From Paenibacillus sp. (GTDB lineage Bacteria; Bacillota; Bacilli; Paenibacillales; Paenibacillaceae), in NCBI GenBank assembly GCA_017512705.1, contig JAFWEX010000072.1, positions 1-64,000 on the forward strand: DNA of 64,000 bases, in the 5' to 3' direction. A program made the position numbers and the translations under genes. The first letter of the stretch is position 1; every line of letters starts with the position of its first letter. The notes beneath the pieces are model-generated. The model ran no database searches. It was given only the letters and a program-made list of their open reading frames with translations, and had not been told where the DNA came from. Below, in pieces: positions 44,361 through 54,102 of the stretch.

Positions 44361-45338
44361 ATGCACACTTATGAACAGGCGCTTCAGGCAGGAAAACAAT
44401 TCTTGCTGGAGCATGACGATTACCTGGTCGTGTCGCATGTACAGCCGGACGGTGACGCAGTCAGCTCGACGGTAACGATGGGCTGGCTGCTGTCATGTCT
44501 GGGAAAAACATTCACCATGATCAATGAAGGTGAAATTCCGCAGCGCATGCGTTTTTTGTGGGAAGCGGATACGATTGTGAACATGACCGAACACCCTCCA
44601 GAGCGCAAGTATAAAGCGATCATCTGTGTAGATTGCGCTGACTTTGCTAGAGTGGGGCTTACACGTCATTATTTTGAAGAAGACGCAGTTATTTTGAATA
44701 TTGACCATCATCCTACTAATAATGGGTATGGAGCAGTGAACATCATTAAACCTGATGCAGCAGCAACAGCCGAAATTTTGTTTGAGTTGCTGCAACGCTT
44801 CGATATTACATGGGATAAGGAGATCGCTACGGCAGTATACACAGGTCTGCTAACAGACACGGGTGGATTCCGCTATGCGAATACGAGTCCAAATGTAATG
44901 GCTGTGGCTTCCGAGTTGCTGAAGCAAGGTGTAGATGGACCATATCTTGCACAAACGCTATTGGAAGAGTTGACGCTTCCGCAAATTCACATTTTGAATA
45001 AGGCGCTCTCATCTCTACAGATGTCGGAAGATGGTAAAATAGCCTGGGTGGTTATTACACCAGAGGATATGCAAGAATGTAAAGCAACCAACGAAGATTT
45101 GGAAGGGATCGTCAACTATACTCGTAACATTCGTGGGGTGGAAGTTGGTATCTTTTTCAAAGTAATCAACGATAATGCAGTTAAGGTGTCTATGCGCTCA
45201 GCGGGCAAAATAGATGTGGCAGCGTTGGCGCAGACCTTTGGTGGCGGCGGACATGTTCTCGCAGCGGGATGCCGACTGGAAGGTACATTGGAAGACATCG
45301 TGCAAAACGTTCTGAAGCAGGTGAGAGCACAATGGTAA
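44361..45338 (+). CDS. nrnA: Bifunctional oligoribonuclease/pAp phosphatase NrnA
   Basis: 325 residues from ATG 44361 (GAGGAGAC upstream). DHH-DHHA1 family: SHVQPDGDAVSSTVTMGWLL, CVDCADFARVG, NIDHHPTN, and DHHA1 end GGGGHVLAAGCRL. It degrades nanoRNA to mononucleotides and dephosphorylates pAp. Same position as in B. subtilis (ytqI is elsewhere there, but this operon site is common in Bacillota). The 3' end overlaps truB by 7 nt. Confidence 0.93.
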   Translation: MHTYEQALQAGKQFLLEHDDYLVVSHVQPDGDAVSSTVTMGWLLSCLGKTFTMINEGEIPQRMRFLWEADTIVNMTEHPPERKYKAIICVDCADFARVGLTRHYFEEDAVILNIDHHPTNNGYGAVNIIKPDAAATAEILFELLQRFDITWDKEIATAVYTGLLTDTGGFRYANTSPNVMAVASELLKQGVDGPYLAQTLLEELTLPQIHILNKALSSLQMSEDGKIAWVVITPEDMQECKATNEDLEGIVNYTRNIRGVEVGIFFKVINDNAVKVSMRSAGKIDVAALAQTFGGGGHVLAAGCRLEGTLEDIVQNVLKQVRAQW

Positions 45339-46255
45339 AATCATTTGAAGGCGTGCTTCCCGTATATAAACCTGCGGGATTCACTTCTCATGATGTTGTA
45401 GCTAAAATGCGCGGGATTTTAAAGATGAAGCGTATTGGTCATACAGGTACTCTCGACCCGCAGGTCACTGGAGTTCTTCCACTCTGCCTTGGACGAGCGA
45501 CAAGGGTAGTGGAGTATATGCAAGAGCTGCCGAAGGAATATATGGCGACGCTAAGACTAGGATTGGCTACGGACACAGAGGACTTGACGGGAGAAGTCAT
45601 TGAGCGTACTGAATCTGCTGTAGAGGTCACACAGGATCAGGTTCAGCAAGTATTGGAACAGTTCCTGGGTACGATTTCACAGGTGCCGCCGATGTTTTCT
45701 GCGGTAAAAGTAGATGGAAAACGGTTGTACGAGCTTGCGCGTGAAGGCAAGACCGTTGAGCGTAAGAGCCGGGAAGTGACGATTTACGAACTGGAACTTA
45801 CCGGGATCGAAATTCATGATGGCATAACGGATATATCGTTCCGCGCCTTGTGCTCAAAAGGAACGTATATTCGTACCTTGTGTGTAGACATCGGCCGTTC
45901 GCTTGGATTCCCATCTACCATGGTTAAGCTGGAACGCACGATATCAGCAGGAATATCTGCCGATCACTGTCTACGTATAGAAGAAGTGCAGCAGCGCATG
46001 AACGAAGGAACGCTGGCAGAGGCACTTATTCCTGTGGATGAAGCTATTTCTTCCATTCCCGCCCACAAAGTTGGAGAGGAACAGACGAAGGGGGCTCTAC
46101 AGGGCCAAAAGCTGTCTGCGCGTCTGTTGGAGCCGCCTGTGGAAAAGCCAGGACTGCTACGTTTGTATGCTCAGGATGGAACGTTTCTAGGGATATTTGA
46201 GCGGGATGAATTGAAACCAACTGTAAGGGCTGTTAAAGTCTTCTTACCGGAATAA
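45332..46255 (+). CDS. truB: tRNA pseudouridine-55 synthase TruB
   Basis: 307 residues from ATG 45332. Motif GHTGTLDPQVTGVLPLCLGRATR contains catalytic D42; FSAVKVDGKRLYELAREG and RALCSKGTYIRTLCVDIG follow. The C-terminal PUA-like region is present. It isomerises U55 in tRNAs. It overlaps nrnA by 7 nt, so translation is coupled. Confidence 0.97.
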   Translation: MVKSFEGVLPVYKPAGFTSHDVVAKMRGILKMKRIGHTGTLDPQVTGVLPLCLGRATRVVEYMQELPKEYMATLRLGLATDTEDLTGEVIERTESAVEVTQDQVQQVLEQFLGTISQVPPMFSAVKVDGKRLYELAREGKTVERKSREVTIYELELTGIEIHDGITDISFRALCSKGTYIRTLCVDIGRSLGFPSTMVKLERTISAGISADHCLRIEEVQQRMNEGTLAEALIPVDEAISSIPAHKVGEEQTKGALQGQKLSARLLEPPVEKPGLLRLYAQDGTFLGIFERDELKPTVRAVKVFLPE

Positions 46256-46319
46256 TAAGGTACCGGGCTTGGAGTGAGGACGAGGTTCAAGCTTGGCCCA
46301 TCAAGTGAAATGCAGGTGA

Positions 46320-47264
46320 ATGATTGTGAAAACCGTAATGCTAACCTATCCGCAGACATTACAATCAGCGGACTTGATTACACATCCCCAAGTGCTGGCA
46401 ATCGGTCAATTTGACGGGTTGCATCTCGGACATGCAAGCGTCATTCTATCCGCTGTTCGCATTGCAAGGGAAACGGGCATGAAAGCAGCCGTCATGACTT
46501 TCCATCCACACCCGAAGGAAGTTATGCGTAAAGGAGATTACGAGGGTTACCTGACGCCTCTCAGGGACAAAGAAGAGATTTTGGCTGGGATGGGTGTAGA
46601 CATTCTTTATGTCGTTGAGTTCAATGAGCAATTTTCAAAACTCACACCAGTCCAATTTGTTCATGAATTGCTGCTTCCTCTCCAGACACGTACAGCTGTT
46701 GTCGGATTTGATTTTCGTTTTGGTCACCAAGGTGCGGGAGATGAGCAGATGCTGCGCACATTGGGGGATGGAGAAATGAAGGTTGAGACAGTTTCTCCCT
46801 TCCTGCTTGGCGGGGAGAAGGTAAGCAGTTCGCTGATTCGTGCACTTTTGAAGCGGGGCGAGATGGATGAGGCAAGCCAGTGGCTCGGGCGTCCTTATAG
46901 TGTCAGAGGTACTGTGATTCACGGAGAGAAACGGGGGCGTACCATTGGTTTTCCTACCGCTAATCTTGAACTTGTTGACCATTATGTTACGCCGGCCAAA
47001 GGCGTGTATGCCGTGAGAGTATATTTTGGGGATCAAGAACTTGCAGGTGTGATGAACTTGGGTGTAAAACCGACTTTTCACGAGAATGGAATGAGACCGA
47101 CCTACGAAGTGCATCTGCTTGATTTTGACGGCCAAATTTATGATCAGGAACTGAAAGTGGAGTTAGTGCACTACATTCGAAACGAACAGAAATTTGGCTC
47201 AATTGATGCCTTGATTGCTCAGATTCGAGAAGATGCTTTGACTGCTGCTCGCTTATTGTCCTAA
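46320..47264 (+). CDS. ribF: Bifunctional riboflavin kinase/FAD synthetase
   Basis: 314 residues. N-terminal FMN adenylyltransferase with GQFDGLHLGH and later GFDFRFGHQ, SSSLIR; C-terminal flavokinase with GRTIGFPTANLEL and GVMNLGVKPTF. It converts riboflavin to FMN then FAD. ATG 46320 follows GCAGGTGA; GTG 46326 is an alternative. It follows truB, the usual order. Confidence 0.96.
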   Translation: MIVKTVMLTYPQTLQSADLITHPQVLAIGQFDGLHLGHASVILSAVRIARETGMKAAVMTFHPHPKEVMRKGDYEGYLTPLRDKEEILAGMGVDILYVVEFNEQFSKLTPVQFVHELLLPLQTRTAVVGFDFRFGHQGAGDEQMLRTLGDGEMKVETVSPFLLGGEKVSSSLIRALLKRGEMDEASQWLGRPYSVRGTVIHGEKRGRTIGFPTANLELVDHYVTPAKGVYAVRVYFGDQELAGVMNLGVKPTFHENGMRPTYEVHLLDFDGQIYDQELKVELVHYIRNEQKFGSIDALIAQIREDALTAARLLS

Positions 47265-47287
47265 AAATAATAAAGTTTATGTTTACA

Positions 47288-47317
47288 TTTACTTTGTCCA
47301 GGCAACTATGGTATAAT
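47288..47317 (+). promoter_or_regulatory. SigA-type promoter for rpsO
   Basis: TATAAT at 47312-47317 with an extended TG motif (TGG before it) and a weak -35 TTTACT at 47288-47293, 18-nt spacer. About 100 nt of leader precede rpsO. Confidence 0.75.
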
Positions 47318-47344
47318 GTACTACGTTATCGATTGAGATGACAT

Positions 47345-47390
47345 TAACCTTAGCTTGGTTACGCGCTCTCACCGGCGGTGACGAGGCTAA
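47345..47390 (+). promoter_or_regulatory. Candidate S15 leader with pseudoknot potential
   Basis: TAACC (47345-47349) pairs with GGTTA (47357-47361); its loop carries TTAGC (47350-47354), complementary to GCTAA (47386-47390). Between them, CTC-TCACC (47366-47373) pairs with GGTGA-GAG (47377-47385). S15 leaders in E. coli and Geobacillus are known autoregulatory structures; the link here is inferred. Confidence 0.6.
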
Positions 47391-47419
47391 CGGCGATTAT
47401 AATGAAGGAGGTGAATAGG

Positions 47420-47689
47420 ATGGCATTGACTCAAGAACGTAAACAACAACTGATCGACGAGCACAAAACTCATGAGTCCGATACTGGATCACCTGAGGTG
47501 CAAGTTGCTATCCTTACGGAAAACATCAGAAGTTTGACAGACCACTTGCGTACGCACAAGAAAGACCACCACTCACGTCGTGGACTTTTGAAAATGGTAG
47601 GTCAACGTCGTAAGCTTTTGGCTTACGTGAAAAACAAAGATGTTAAACGTTACAGCGCACTGATCGAAAAACTCGGATTGCGTCGTTAA
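47420..47689 (+). CDS. rpsO: 30S ribosomal protein S15
   Basis: 89 residues from ATG 47420 (AAGGAGGTG at 47405-47413). Typical S15: [48 protein letters not shown]. It binds the central-domain junction of 16S rRNA. The rpsO-pnp arrangement is conserved across bacteria, with two terminators between them here. Confidence 0.98.
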   Translation: MALTQERKQQLIDEHKTHESDTGSPEVQVAILTENIRSLTDHLRTHKKDHHSRRGLLKMVGQRRKLLAYVKNKDVKRYSALIEKLGLRR

Positions 47690-47711
47690 TTATCGTACAT
47701 GTTTTCAAAAT

Positions 47712-47778
47712 CAACCTGGCTGTTATCCGCATTTCTTGTGTCTAACAAGACAAGCGGAGCTTACAGCCGGGTTGTTTT
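47712..47778 (+). terminator. Terminator after rpsO
   Basis: CAACC-GGCTGT-CCGC in the left arm (47712-47730) pairs with GCGG-ACAGCC-GGTTG in the right arm (about 47754-47774), then TTTT. A long stem with small bulges. Confidence 0.75.
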
Positions 47779-47814
47779 GTAGATGAACATGTTGCCATAT
47801 ATTTGTAGCTAAGG

Positions 47815-47837
47815 GCTCCGCAAGGAGCTTTTGTTTT
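47815..47837 (+). terminator. Second compact terminator before pnp
   Basis: GCTCC (47815-47819), GCAA tetraloop, GGAGC (47824-47828), then TTTTGTTTT. It sits 113 nt before pnp and could be an attenuator in the pnp leader. I found no clear promoter between it and pnp. Confidence 0.65.
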
Positions 47838-47949
47838 GCAAGTCAGCCTGCACAACGTCTTTCTATAGCTAATGAATGATGGACAAGCAGGAAATACTGT
47901 GAATATGCAGAATCCATTGTGAATAGGAACGAATTAAAGGAGGAATCTC

Positions 47950-50052
47950 ATGGAACAGCGTGTTGAAATGCAGCTTGGCGGAAGAAAGCTTACGCTTGAA
48001 ACCGGGCGTTTGGCCAAGCAGGCGAATGCTGCCGTTAAGGTAACATACGGAGATACCGTAGTATTGTGTACCGTGACAGCATCAAGTGAACCGAAGGATC
48101 TGGACTTTTTCCCACTGACAGTGAACTATGAAGAAAGATTGTATGCAGTAGGGAAAATTCCGGGTGGATTTATCAAGCGCGAAGGTAGACCATCTGAAAA
48201 AGCGATTTTGGCAAGCCGTCTAACAGACCGTCCGATTCGCCCATTGTTCCCCGAAGGTTTCCGTAATGATGTTCAAGTGCTGAACATTGTTATGAGTGTG
48301 GATCAAGATTGCGAACCTCAGATCGCTGCAATGATTGGTACCTCAGCAGCGCTGAGTATTTCGGATGTACCTTTCAGTGGTCCAATTGGTGGAGTTAAGG
48401 TTGGACGTATTGATGGTGAATTCATCATCAACCCTACCATTGCACAGCTTGAAGTTAGCGACATCGAACTTGTTGTTGCCGGAACTCGAGATGCCATCAT
48501 GATGGTTGAAGCTGAAGCGAATGAAGTATCAGAAGAAGTGATGCTCGAAGCAATCATGTTTGGACATGACGAGATCAAAAATATTGTTACCGTTATCGAA
48601 CAACTCGTACAGGTAGCAGGCAAGGAGAAAATGGAAGTTAAACTCCATGCCGTGAATGCAGAAGTAAATAGCAGTGTTCGTGAGTATGCAAGTGCTCGTT
48701 TGGTGGAAGCTGTTAAAATTGCTGAGAAACATGCGCGTCAGGATGCTATTGATGCAGTGAATGACGAAACGGTTGCTCACTTCGAAGAGAAGTATCTTGA
48801 AACTCCTGAATTGCTCAAAGATGTGAAAGAAGTGCTGCACGATATCGTAAAAGAAGAAGTGCGCCGTCTGATCACTCACGATAAAGTTCGTCCAGATGGA
48901 CGTGGATTAGCTGAGATTCGTCCAATTGAATGTGATACGTCCCTGCTTCCACGTACACATGGTTCAGGTCTGTTCACACGTGGACAAACACAAGCACTGA
49001 GCGTTTGTACTTTGGGTGCACTTGGCGATGTTCAAATTTTGGATGGCATCAGTTTGGAAGAAACGAAACGTTTCATGCACCACTATAACTTCCCGCCGTT
49101 CAGCGTAGGTGAGGCTCGTCCACTTCGTGCGCCAGGGCGTCGTGAAATCGGGCATGGTGCGCTGGGTGAGCGTGCGTTGTCCAAAGTAATTCCTTCTGAG
49201 ACGGATTTCCCGTACACGATTCGTTTGGTATCTGAGGTATTGGAATCCAACGGCTCAACATCCCAAGCAAGTATCTGTGCGAGCACACTTGCAATGATGG
49301 ACGCAGGTGTACCAATCAAAGCTCCTGTAGCGGGTGTGGCGATGGGTCTGATTAAAGATGGAGAGCATGTATCTATTCTGAGTGATATTCAAGGTATGGA
49401 AGATCACCTGGGGGATATGGACTTCAAAGTAGCGGGAACACCGGAAGGTGTAACAGCTATTCAAATGGATATCAAAATTGATGGCATCGACCGTCAAATT
49501 TTGTCCGAAGCTTTGGCTCAAGCAAAAGAAGGACGTATGCACATTTTGGATAAGATGACCGACGTGATGAAAACACCACGTGAGCAATTGTCCCAATATG
49601 CACCTAAAATTACAACAATGCACATCAACCCGGATAAAATCCGTGACGTCATCGGTGCTGGTGGTAAAATCATCAATAAAATCATCGAAGAAACCGGTGT
49701 TAAAATTGATATCGAGCAGGATGGACGCGTCTTTATCGCTTCTTCCAACCAGGAGATGAATGATAAAGCCAAAGCCATTATCGAAGGAATTGTACGTGAA
49801 GTTCTGGTTGGCGAGATCTATGTCGGCAAAGTAAAACGCGTAGAAAAATTCGGTGCGTTTGTGGAAGTGCTGCCAAACAAAGAAGGTCTGGTACACATTT
49901 CTCAACTGTCCACAGAGCGTGTAGCAAAAGTGGAAGATGTTGTAGCTATCGGTGATTCCATTACGGTGAAAGTCACTGAAATTGATCCGCAAGGTCGAAT
50001 CAATTTGTCCCGTAAAGCAGTATTGACTGCTGAAGCTCCTGCGCAATCGTAG
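47950..50052 (+). CDS. pnp: Polyribonucleotide nucleotidyltransferase (PNPase)
   Basis: 700 residues. Two RNase PH cores: first [12 protein letters not shown] and [28 protein letters not shown]; second [46 protein letters not shown], then [29 protein letters not shown] with the catalytic Asp. A KH domain ([20 protein letters not shown]) and S1 domain end it. It degrades RNA 3'-5' with phosphate. Confidence 0.98.
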   Translation: MEQRVEMQLGGRKLTLETGRLAKQANAAVKVTYGDTVVLCTVTASSEPKDLDFFPLTVNYEERLYAVGKIPGGFIKREGRPSEKAILASRLTDRPIRPLFPEGFRNDVQVLNIVMSVDQDCEPQIAAMIGTSAALSISDVPFSGPIGGVKVGRIDGEFIINPTIAQLEVSDIELVVAGTRDAIMMVEAEANEVSEEVMLEAIMFGHDEIKNIVTVIEQLVQVAGKEKMEVKLHAVNAEVNSSVREYASARLVEAVKIAEKHARQDAIDAVNDETVAHFEEKYLETPELLKDVKEVLHDIVKEEVRRLITHDKVRPDGRGLAEIRPIECDTSLLPRTHGSGLFTRGQTQALSVCTLGALGDVQILDGISLEETKRFMHHYNFPPFSVGEARPLRAPGRREIGHGALGERALSKVIPSETDFPYTIRLVSEVLESNGSTSQASICASTLAMMDAGVPIKAPVAGVAMGLIKDGEHVSILSDIQGMEDHLGDMDFKVAGTPEGVTAIQMDIKIDGIDRQILSEALAQAKEGRMHILDKMTDVMKTPREQLSQYAPKITTMHINPDKIRDVIGAGGKIINKIIEETGVKIDIEQDGRVFIASSNQEMNDKAKAIIEGIVREVLVGEIYVGKVKRVEKFGAFVEVLPNKEGLVHISQLSTERVAKVEDVVAIGDSITVKVTEIDPQGRINLSRKAVLTAEAPAQS

Positions 50053-50090
50053 GAAGCTGAAATTTAAATCTCATAGGTAAGATTGAATGA

Positions 50091-50123
50091 AGAGACAGAA
50101 TGCGAATTTCTGGCTCTTTTTTT
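50091..50123 (+). terminator. Terminator after pnp
   Basis: AGAG-CAGAA pairs with TTCTG-CTCT across a short loop, with one internal mismatch, followed by a T-run to 50123. Confidence 0.75.
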
Positions 50124-50172
50124 AACGTTTAAAAAATCAAGAATACATCATTCCATACGATGTAGCTTTTAA

Positions 50173-50201
50173 TCATATTCTTGCCCTTGTCCTCATATGA
50201 T
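50173..50201 (+). promoter_or_regulatory. SigE-like promoter for the deacetylase gene
   Basis: TCATATT (50173-50179) fits the SigE -35 pattern and CATATGAT (50194-50201) fits most of the -10, with a 14-nt spacer. The implied start site is about 20 nt before GTG 50231. This suggests mother-cell expression during sporulation. Confidence 0.55.
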
Positions 50202-50230
50202 GGGGACAAAGATGGCAGGAGGATGGTGCT

Positions 50231-51226
50231 GTGAGAAACCAATCCAAAAAACTGGCGTTTGTTCTCGCGGGTGTGGCATCGGTCATGCTAATTGGACAAA
50301 TCGACAGTGTACGTACATACATTACGGAGATCCGTGATGGCCCCGGTACACAAAATGCGTTTGATATGTTTAAAGAAGCAACTGGGGAAGAATCATTGTT
50401 ATCTGCGATAAAAGATAAGGCAGTCGAAACTCGAATTGCTCCTGTGAATGCGAGAGTGGATCGGGTATGGAAAGCGATTCCCGGTTATAATGGTCTGGAG
50501 ATCGACGTGGAAGAAACCTACCGGAGAGCACTTGGCGGCACACTAAACACCAAAATTTCGTATGTATATCGACAGATTGAGCCCGAAATTCAATTGAAAG
50601 ATCTAGGAGCACATCCCGTTTACCGAGGAAACGAAAGTAAACCGATGGTGTCCTTTATGATCAATGTGGCGTGGGGGAATGAATTTATTGTTCCGATGTT
50701 AGACACGCTTGATGCCGAAAAAGTAAAAGCTACATTTTTTCTGGATGGAAGCTGGCTGAGCAAAAATGCTGATCTTGCCAAAGAAATTCAGAAGCGTGGT
50801 CATGAGCTATCCAATCATGCTTACTCACATCCAAATATGAGTCGGTTGAGTGCCGAACGGGCAAGGTTGGAAATTAGCAAAACGGAAGATCTTCTACAGC
50901 AAACGCTTGGGGTGAAAAATCATTGGTTTGCACCACCTTCAGGTGATTTCAATCAAAAAACAGTGGATATTGCGGCATCCATGGGACTACAAACCGTTCT
51001 CTGGACGGTGGACACAGTGGACTGGCGGAAACCAAGTTCCGAATCTGTCATCGCCAAAATCGCGAGTAAGACCGAAGCAGGTTCATTAATTCTAATGCAT
51101 CCTACAGCCTCTTCGGCAGGAGCGCTGAAAGGTATGATTGATTCGATTCGAGCCAAGGGACTTGAGCTGGGGACAGTGAGTGAGACGTTGTCTTCGGAAC
51201 GGGTAAAGACGTCTTCGGTTGAGTGA
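50231..51226 (+). CDS. ylxY: YlxY-type polysaccharide deacetylase homologue
   Basis: 331 residues, GTG start at 50231 with AGGAGG at 50217-50222. A signal/anchor helix (about 8-24), then the NodB/CE4 fold: VSFMINVAWGNEFIVPMLDTL, KVKATFFLDGSWL, GHELSNHAYSHPNMS and SLILMHPTAS. The normal first motif (TFDDG) is replaced by INVAWG, so the catalytic and metal Asp are missing, while the H-x3-H motif stays. The same position in B. subtilis holds YlxY. It may be inactive or altered in chemistry. Confidence 0.85.
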   Translation: MRNQSKKLAFVLAGVASVMLIGQIDSVRTYITEIRDGPGTQNAFDMFKEATGEESLLSAIKDKAVETRIAPVNARVDRVWKAIPGYNGLEIDVEETYRRALGGTLNTKISYVYRQIEPEIQLKDLGAHPVYRGNESKPMVSFMINVAWGNEFIVPMLDTLDAEKVKATFFLDGSWLSKNADLAKEIQKRGHELSNHAYSHPNMSRLSAERARLEISKTEDLLQQTLGVKNHWFAPPSGDFNQKTVDIAASMGLQTVLWTVDTVDWRKPSSESVIAKIASKTEAGSLILMHPTASSAGALKGMIDSIRAKGLELGTVSETLSSERVKTSSVE

Positions 51227-51337
51227 ACGCCTTTTTTTTGTTAATATCAAAAAGTTGGGACCAAATGTCGATTTCGAATCTTGTATCATAGAGATCATAG
51301 AAATCAAGGCAATTATAGAGATGTAGGAGGGCCAACC

Positions 51338-52618
51338 GTGAAAAAAATTCAGCTGGGCAATGGCCTCAGAGTCGTGATGGAGCAAATTCCTACCTGTCGT
51401 TCCGTGTCTTTTGGAATATGGGTCAAAACAGGTTCACGCAATGAGCAGGCCGAAAATAATGGGGTATCCCATTTTATTGAACATATGCTTTTTAAGGGCA
51501 CGGATCGTTTCGATGCCAAAGCCATTGCGGAGCAGTTTGACGCCATCGGCGGTAACGTGAACGCATTTACATCAAAGGAATATACCTGTTATTATGCAAA
51601 AGTGTTGGATGAGCATTTGCCAATTGCGGTCGATGTGTTGTCCGATATGTTTTTCCGCTCTAAAATGGATGAGGATGAATTGGTCAAAGAAAAAAACGTG
51701 ATTCTGGAAGAAATCTCAATGTATGAAGATACGCCTGATGATATGGTTCATGATCTGATGGCTTTGGCGGCATATGGCGAGCATCCACTTGCATATCCAA
51801 TTTTGGGTACAGAAGAACGCCTTAAAACGATGGATTCCAGCCATTTACGTGCATATATGAAGGAGCATTACACCATCGAGAACACGGTTATCAGCATTGC
51901 AGGCAACATTGATGACAGTGTGGTTGATCTGATGGAGAAACACTTTGGTGCGTTTGATGTCAAAGGGGTAACGGAGGAAGTGACAATGCCGGCGTTCCAT
52001 GGCGGACAACTCTTCCATAAAAAGAAAACGGAGCAGAATCACATCTGTATCTCATTCCCGGGCTGCAAAATTGGAGATCCACTGCAATTTGCTATGGTCG
52101 TGTTGAACAATGCGATCGGTGGTGGCATGAGCTCCAGACTGTTCCAGGAAATTCGTGAAAAGCGTGGACTCGCCTATTCCGTGTACTCTTATCACAGTTC
52201 TCATGCTGACAGCGGTCTATTCACGATATATGCGGGTACGGCTCCGAAACAGACCATAGAAGTGCTGGATCTGACGAAGGAAGTGCTGAGTGACTTGGCT
52301 GTTAATGGGCTATCCGAGGATGAACTGCGTAAAGGCAAGGAGCAGCTGAAAGGAAGTCTGATTCTGAGTCTGGAGAGTACTGGTAGCCGCATGAATCGTC
52401 TTGGGAAAAATGAATTGATGCTGGGTAGACACCATACGCTGGACGAAATGATTACCAAAATTGAGCAAGTTACAATGAATGATATTGACGCTGTACTTGA
52501 TCTGATGTTTGCAGAACCGTTTGCCCTCGCTATGGTAGGAGCATCAGACAAGTCAATTGCAGGACTGAGAAGGGATGATTTGGTTGCATTACGTTCAAAT
52601 AAAGAAATTACCAGGTAA
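51338..52618 (+). CDS. mlpA: M16-family zinc peptidase (MlpA/YmxG)
   Basis: 426 residues, GTG start at 51338 with TAGGAGGG upstream. Inverted zinc motif H45-F-I-E48-H49 with distal Glu in [10 protein letters not shown]; the C-terminal half has the RGLAYSVYS substrate-binding motif. Belongs to the pitrilysin/mitochondrial processing peptidase-like family; in B. subtilis MlpA affects extracellular protease levels. It overlaps dut by 35 nt if dut starts at 52584. Confidence 0.94.
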   Translation: MKKIQLGNGLRVVMEQIPTCRSVSFGIWVKTGSRNEQAENNGVSHFIEHMLFKGTDRFDAKAIAEQFDAIGGNVNAFTSKEYTCYYAKVLDEHLPIAVDVLSDMFFRSKMDEDELVKEKNVILEEISMYEDTPDDMVHDLMALAAYGEHPLAYPILGTEERLKTMDSSHLRAYMKEHYTIENTVISIAGNIDDSVVDLMEKHFGAFDVKGVTEEVTMPAFHGGQLFHKKKTEQNHICISFPGCKIGDPLQFAMVVLNNAIGGGMSSRLFQEIREKRGLAYSVYSYHSSHADSGLFTIYAGTAPKQTIEVLDLTKEVLSDLAVNGLSEDELRKGKEQLKGSLILSLESTGSRMNRLGKNELMLGRHHTLDEMITKIEQVTMNDIDAVLDLMFAEPFALAMVGASDKSIAGLRRDDLVALRSNKEITR

Positions 52619-53027
52619 TGAGGATATCAAGCTGCCTCAAAAAATGTCTGAATTGGCTGCAGGCTTTGATGTTGTTGCTGCACTGGAAGAAGAGGTCGTG
52701 CTACAGCCGGGACAGCGTACTTTGATCCCGACTGGACTTGCGATGGCGATGCCAGCTGGACTGGAAGCACAAATTCGTCCGCGCAGTGGACTAGCCTTCA
52801 AACATGGAATTACTTGTCTGAACACACCAGGCACGATTGATGCCGATTATCGCGGTGAGGTTAAGGTGTTACTCATTAACTTGGGTCAAGAGCCGTTTAC
52901 AATTGTGCGCGGAGAACGGATTGCTCAAATTGTGTTCCAGACGGTACCAGTGATTGAACTGACAGAAGTGGCTGAACTCTCGGAGACTGTGCGCGGCGAA
53001 GGTGGATTTGGCCACACAGGCAAGTAA
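52584..53027 (+). CDS. dut: dUTP diphosphatase
   Basis: 147 residues from TTG 52584; GAGAAGGGA (52568-52576) fits it, whereas ATG 52575 would sit on that site. Trimeric dUTPase motifs: [54 protein letters not shown] and C-terminal [10 protein letters not shown] that closes the active site. It removes dUTP and makes dUMP. The overlap with mlpA suggests coupled translation. Confidence 0.95.
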   Translation: MHYVQIKKLPGNEDIKLPQKMSELAAGFDVVAALEEEVVLQPGQRTLIPTGLAMAMPAGLEAQIRPRSGLAFKHGITCLNTPGTIDADYRGEVKVLLINLGQEPFTIVRGERIAQIVFQTVPVIELTEVAELSETVRGEGGFGHTGK

Positions 53028-53080
53028 CACAAGGCATATCTTAACTCTAATCCAATATATAGTTGTTTACTTATGCAAAA

Positions 53081-53108
53081 AGTCGTCCTTCGTAGGACGG
53101 CTTTTTTT
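53081..53108 (+). terminator. Terminator after dut
   Basis: AGTCGTCCT (53081-53089), loop TCGT, AGGACGGCT, then TTTTTT. It closes the mlpA-dut unit. Confidence 0.88.
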
Positions 53109-53141
53109 GCGTTAAATATAGATTTGATTCAATTTTTTTTC

Positions 53142-53169
53142 ACCCACTTGTGGGCCGTTGCATACGATA
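53142..53169 (+). promoter_or_regulatory. SigK-like promoter for dpaA
   Basis: ACC at 53142-53144 and CATACGATA at 53161-53169, which matches CATA-n3-TA, with a 16-nt spacer. This is the expected late mother-cell promoter for dipicolinate synthase genes. A second CATA (53173-53176) lies just downstream. Confidence 0.7.
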
Positions 53170-53202
53170 AGGCATACATGTGGTGAAAGGAGTGACGTCC
53201 CG

Positions 53203-54102
53203 ATGCTGACTGGAGTCCGGATTGTCGTTCTGGGCGGAGATGCAAGGCAAATAGAAGTCATTCAAAAGTGTGCCGAGCTGGATGCAGCGGTTAGTGTGGT
53301 AGGCTCCGATCAACTGGAACGCGTGATTCCAGGCATCGAACACCGCGAACTTGAAGATGATGTGCTTGCTTCTGCTGATGTGCTGGTATTGCCAGTAGTG
53401 AGTTGTGATGATCAAGGGAAGATAAGCTCTTCATTTAGCAGCAACTCCATATATTTAAAAAAAGAACATATGGCAGCCTTGCCGGAGCATTGTACCGTTT
53501 TTACAGGCATGGCAAAACCATTTTTGCGTGAACTCTGCCAGGAAAACGGCCTTCGACTTGTGGAGGTGCTCGATCGTGATGACATCGCGCTATACAACTC
53601 CATTCCGACAGCGGAGGGAGCCATTGCCATCGCAATTAAGGAGACGGATTTCACAATACATGGGTCGGAGTGCATCGTGCTCGGCATCGGTCGAACAGGG
53701 TTTACTTTAGCCAAAACACTGCAAGGGCTAGGAGCCAATGTACGGGTGGGTGTTCGGCGAAATGAAGATGTTGCTCGCGCAGCAATCATGGGCTGGAAGC
53801 CTTTCATGACAACGGATTTAGCCACTCAAACCGGGGATGTTGACTTGATTTTTAATACGATACCGACTATGATAATCACAGCACAAATCCTGTCCAGAAC
53901 GCCTCAAAAAGCAGTCATTATTGATCTCGCATCTGCCCCTGGCGGCTGTGATTTCAGATATGCCGACAAACGTGGCATCAAGGCACTGCTCGCACCAGGC
54001 CTCCCCGGCATTGTTGCTCCCAAAACGGCTGGCGGCATTATTGCCGACGCGCTTATCCGTTTGCTATTGGAAGAACAGAACGCACGGGAGGTTAAATCAT
54101 GA
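53203..54102 (+). CDS. dpaA: Dipicolinate synthase subunit A
   Basis: 299 residues from ATG 53203 (GAAAGGAGTG upstream). NAD-binding Rossmann region with VLGIGRTGFTLAKTLQGLGANVRVGVRRNEDVARA and a preceding domain containing VLPVVSCDDQGKI. With DpaB it makes dipicolinic acid, the core solute that gives spores heat resistance. Overlaps dpaB by 4 nt. A SigK-like promoter lies upstream, consistent with mother-cell synthesis. Confidence 0.96.
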   Translation: MLTGVRIVVLGGDARQIEVIQKCAELDAAVSVVGSDQLERVIPGIEHRELEDDVLASADVLVLPVVSCDDQGKISSSFSSNSIYLKKEHMAALPEHCTVFTGMAKPFLRELCQENGLRLVEVLDRDDIALYNSIPTAEGAIAIAIKETDFTIHGSECIVLGIGRTGFTLAKTLQGLGANVRVGVRRNEDVARAAIMGWKPFMTTDLATQTGDVDLIFNTIPTMIITAQILSRTPQKAVIIDLASAPGGCDFRYADKRGIKALLAPGLPGIVAPKTAGGIIADALIRLLLEEQNAREVKS

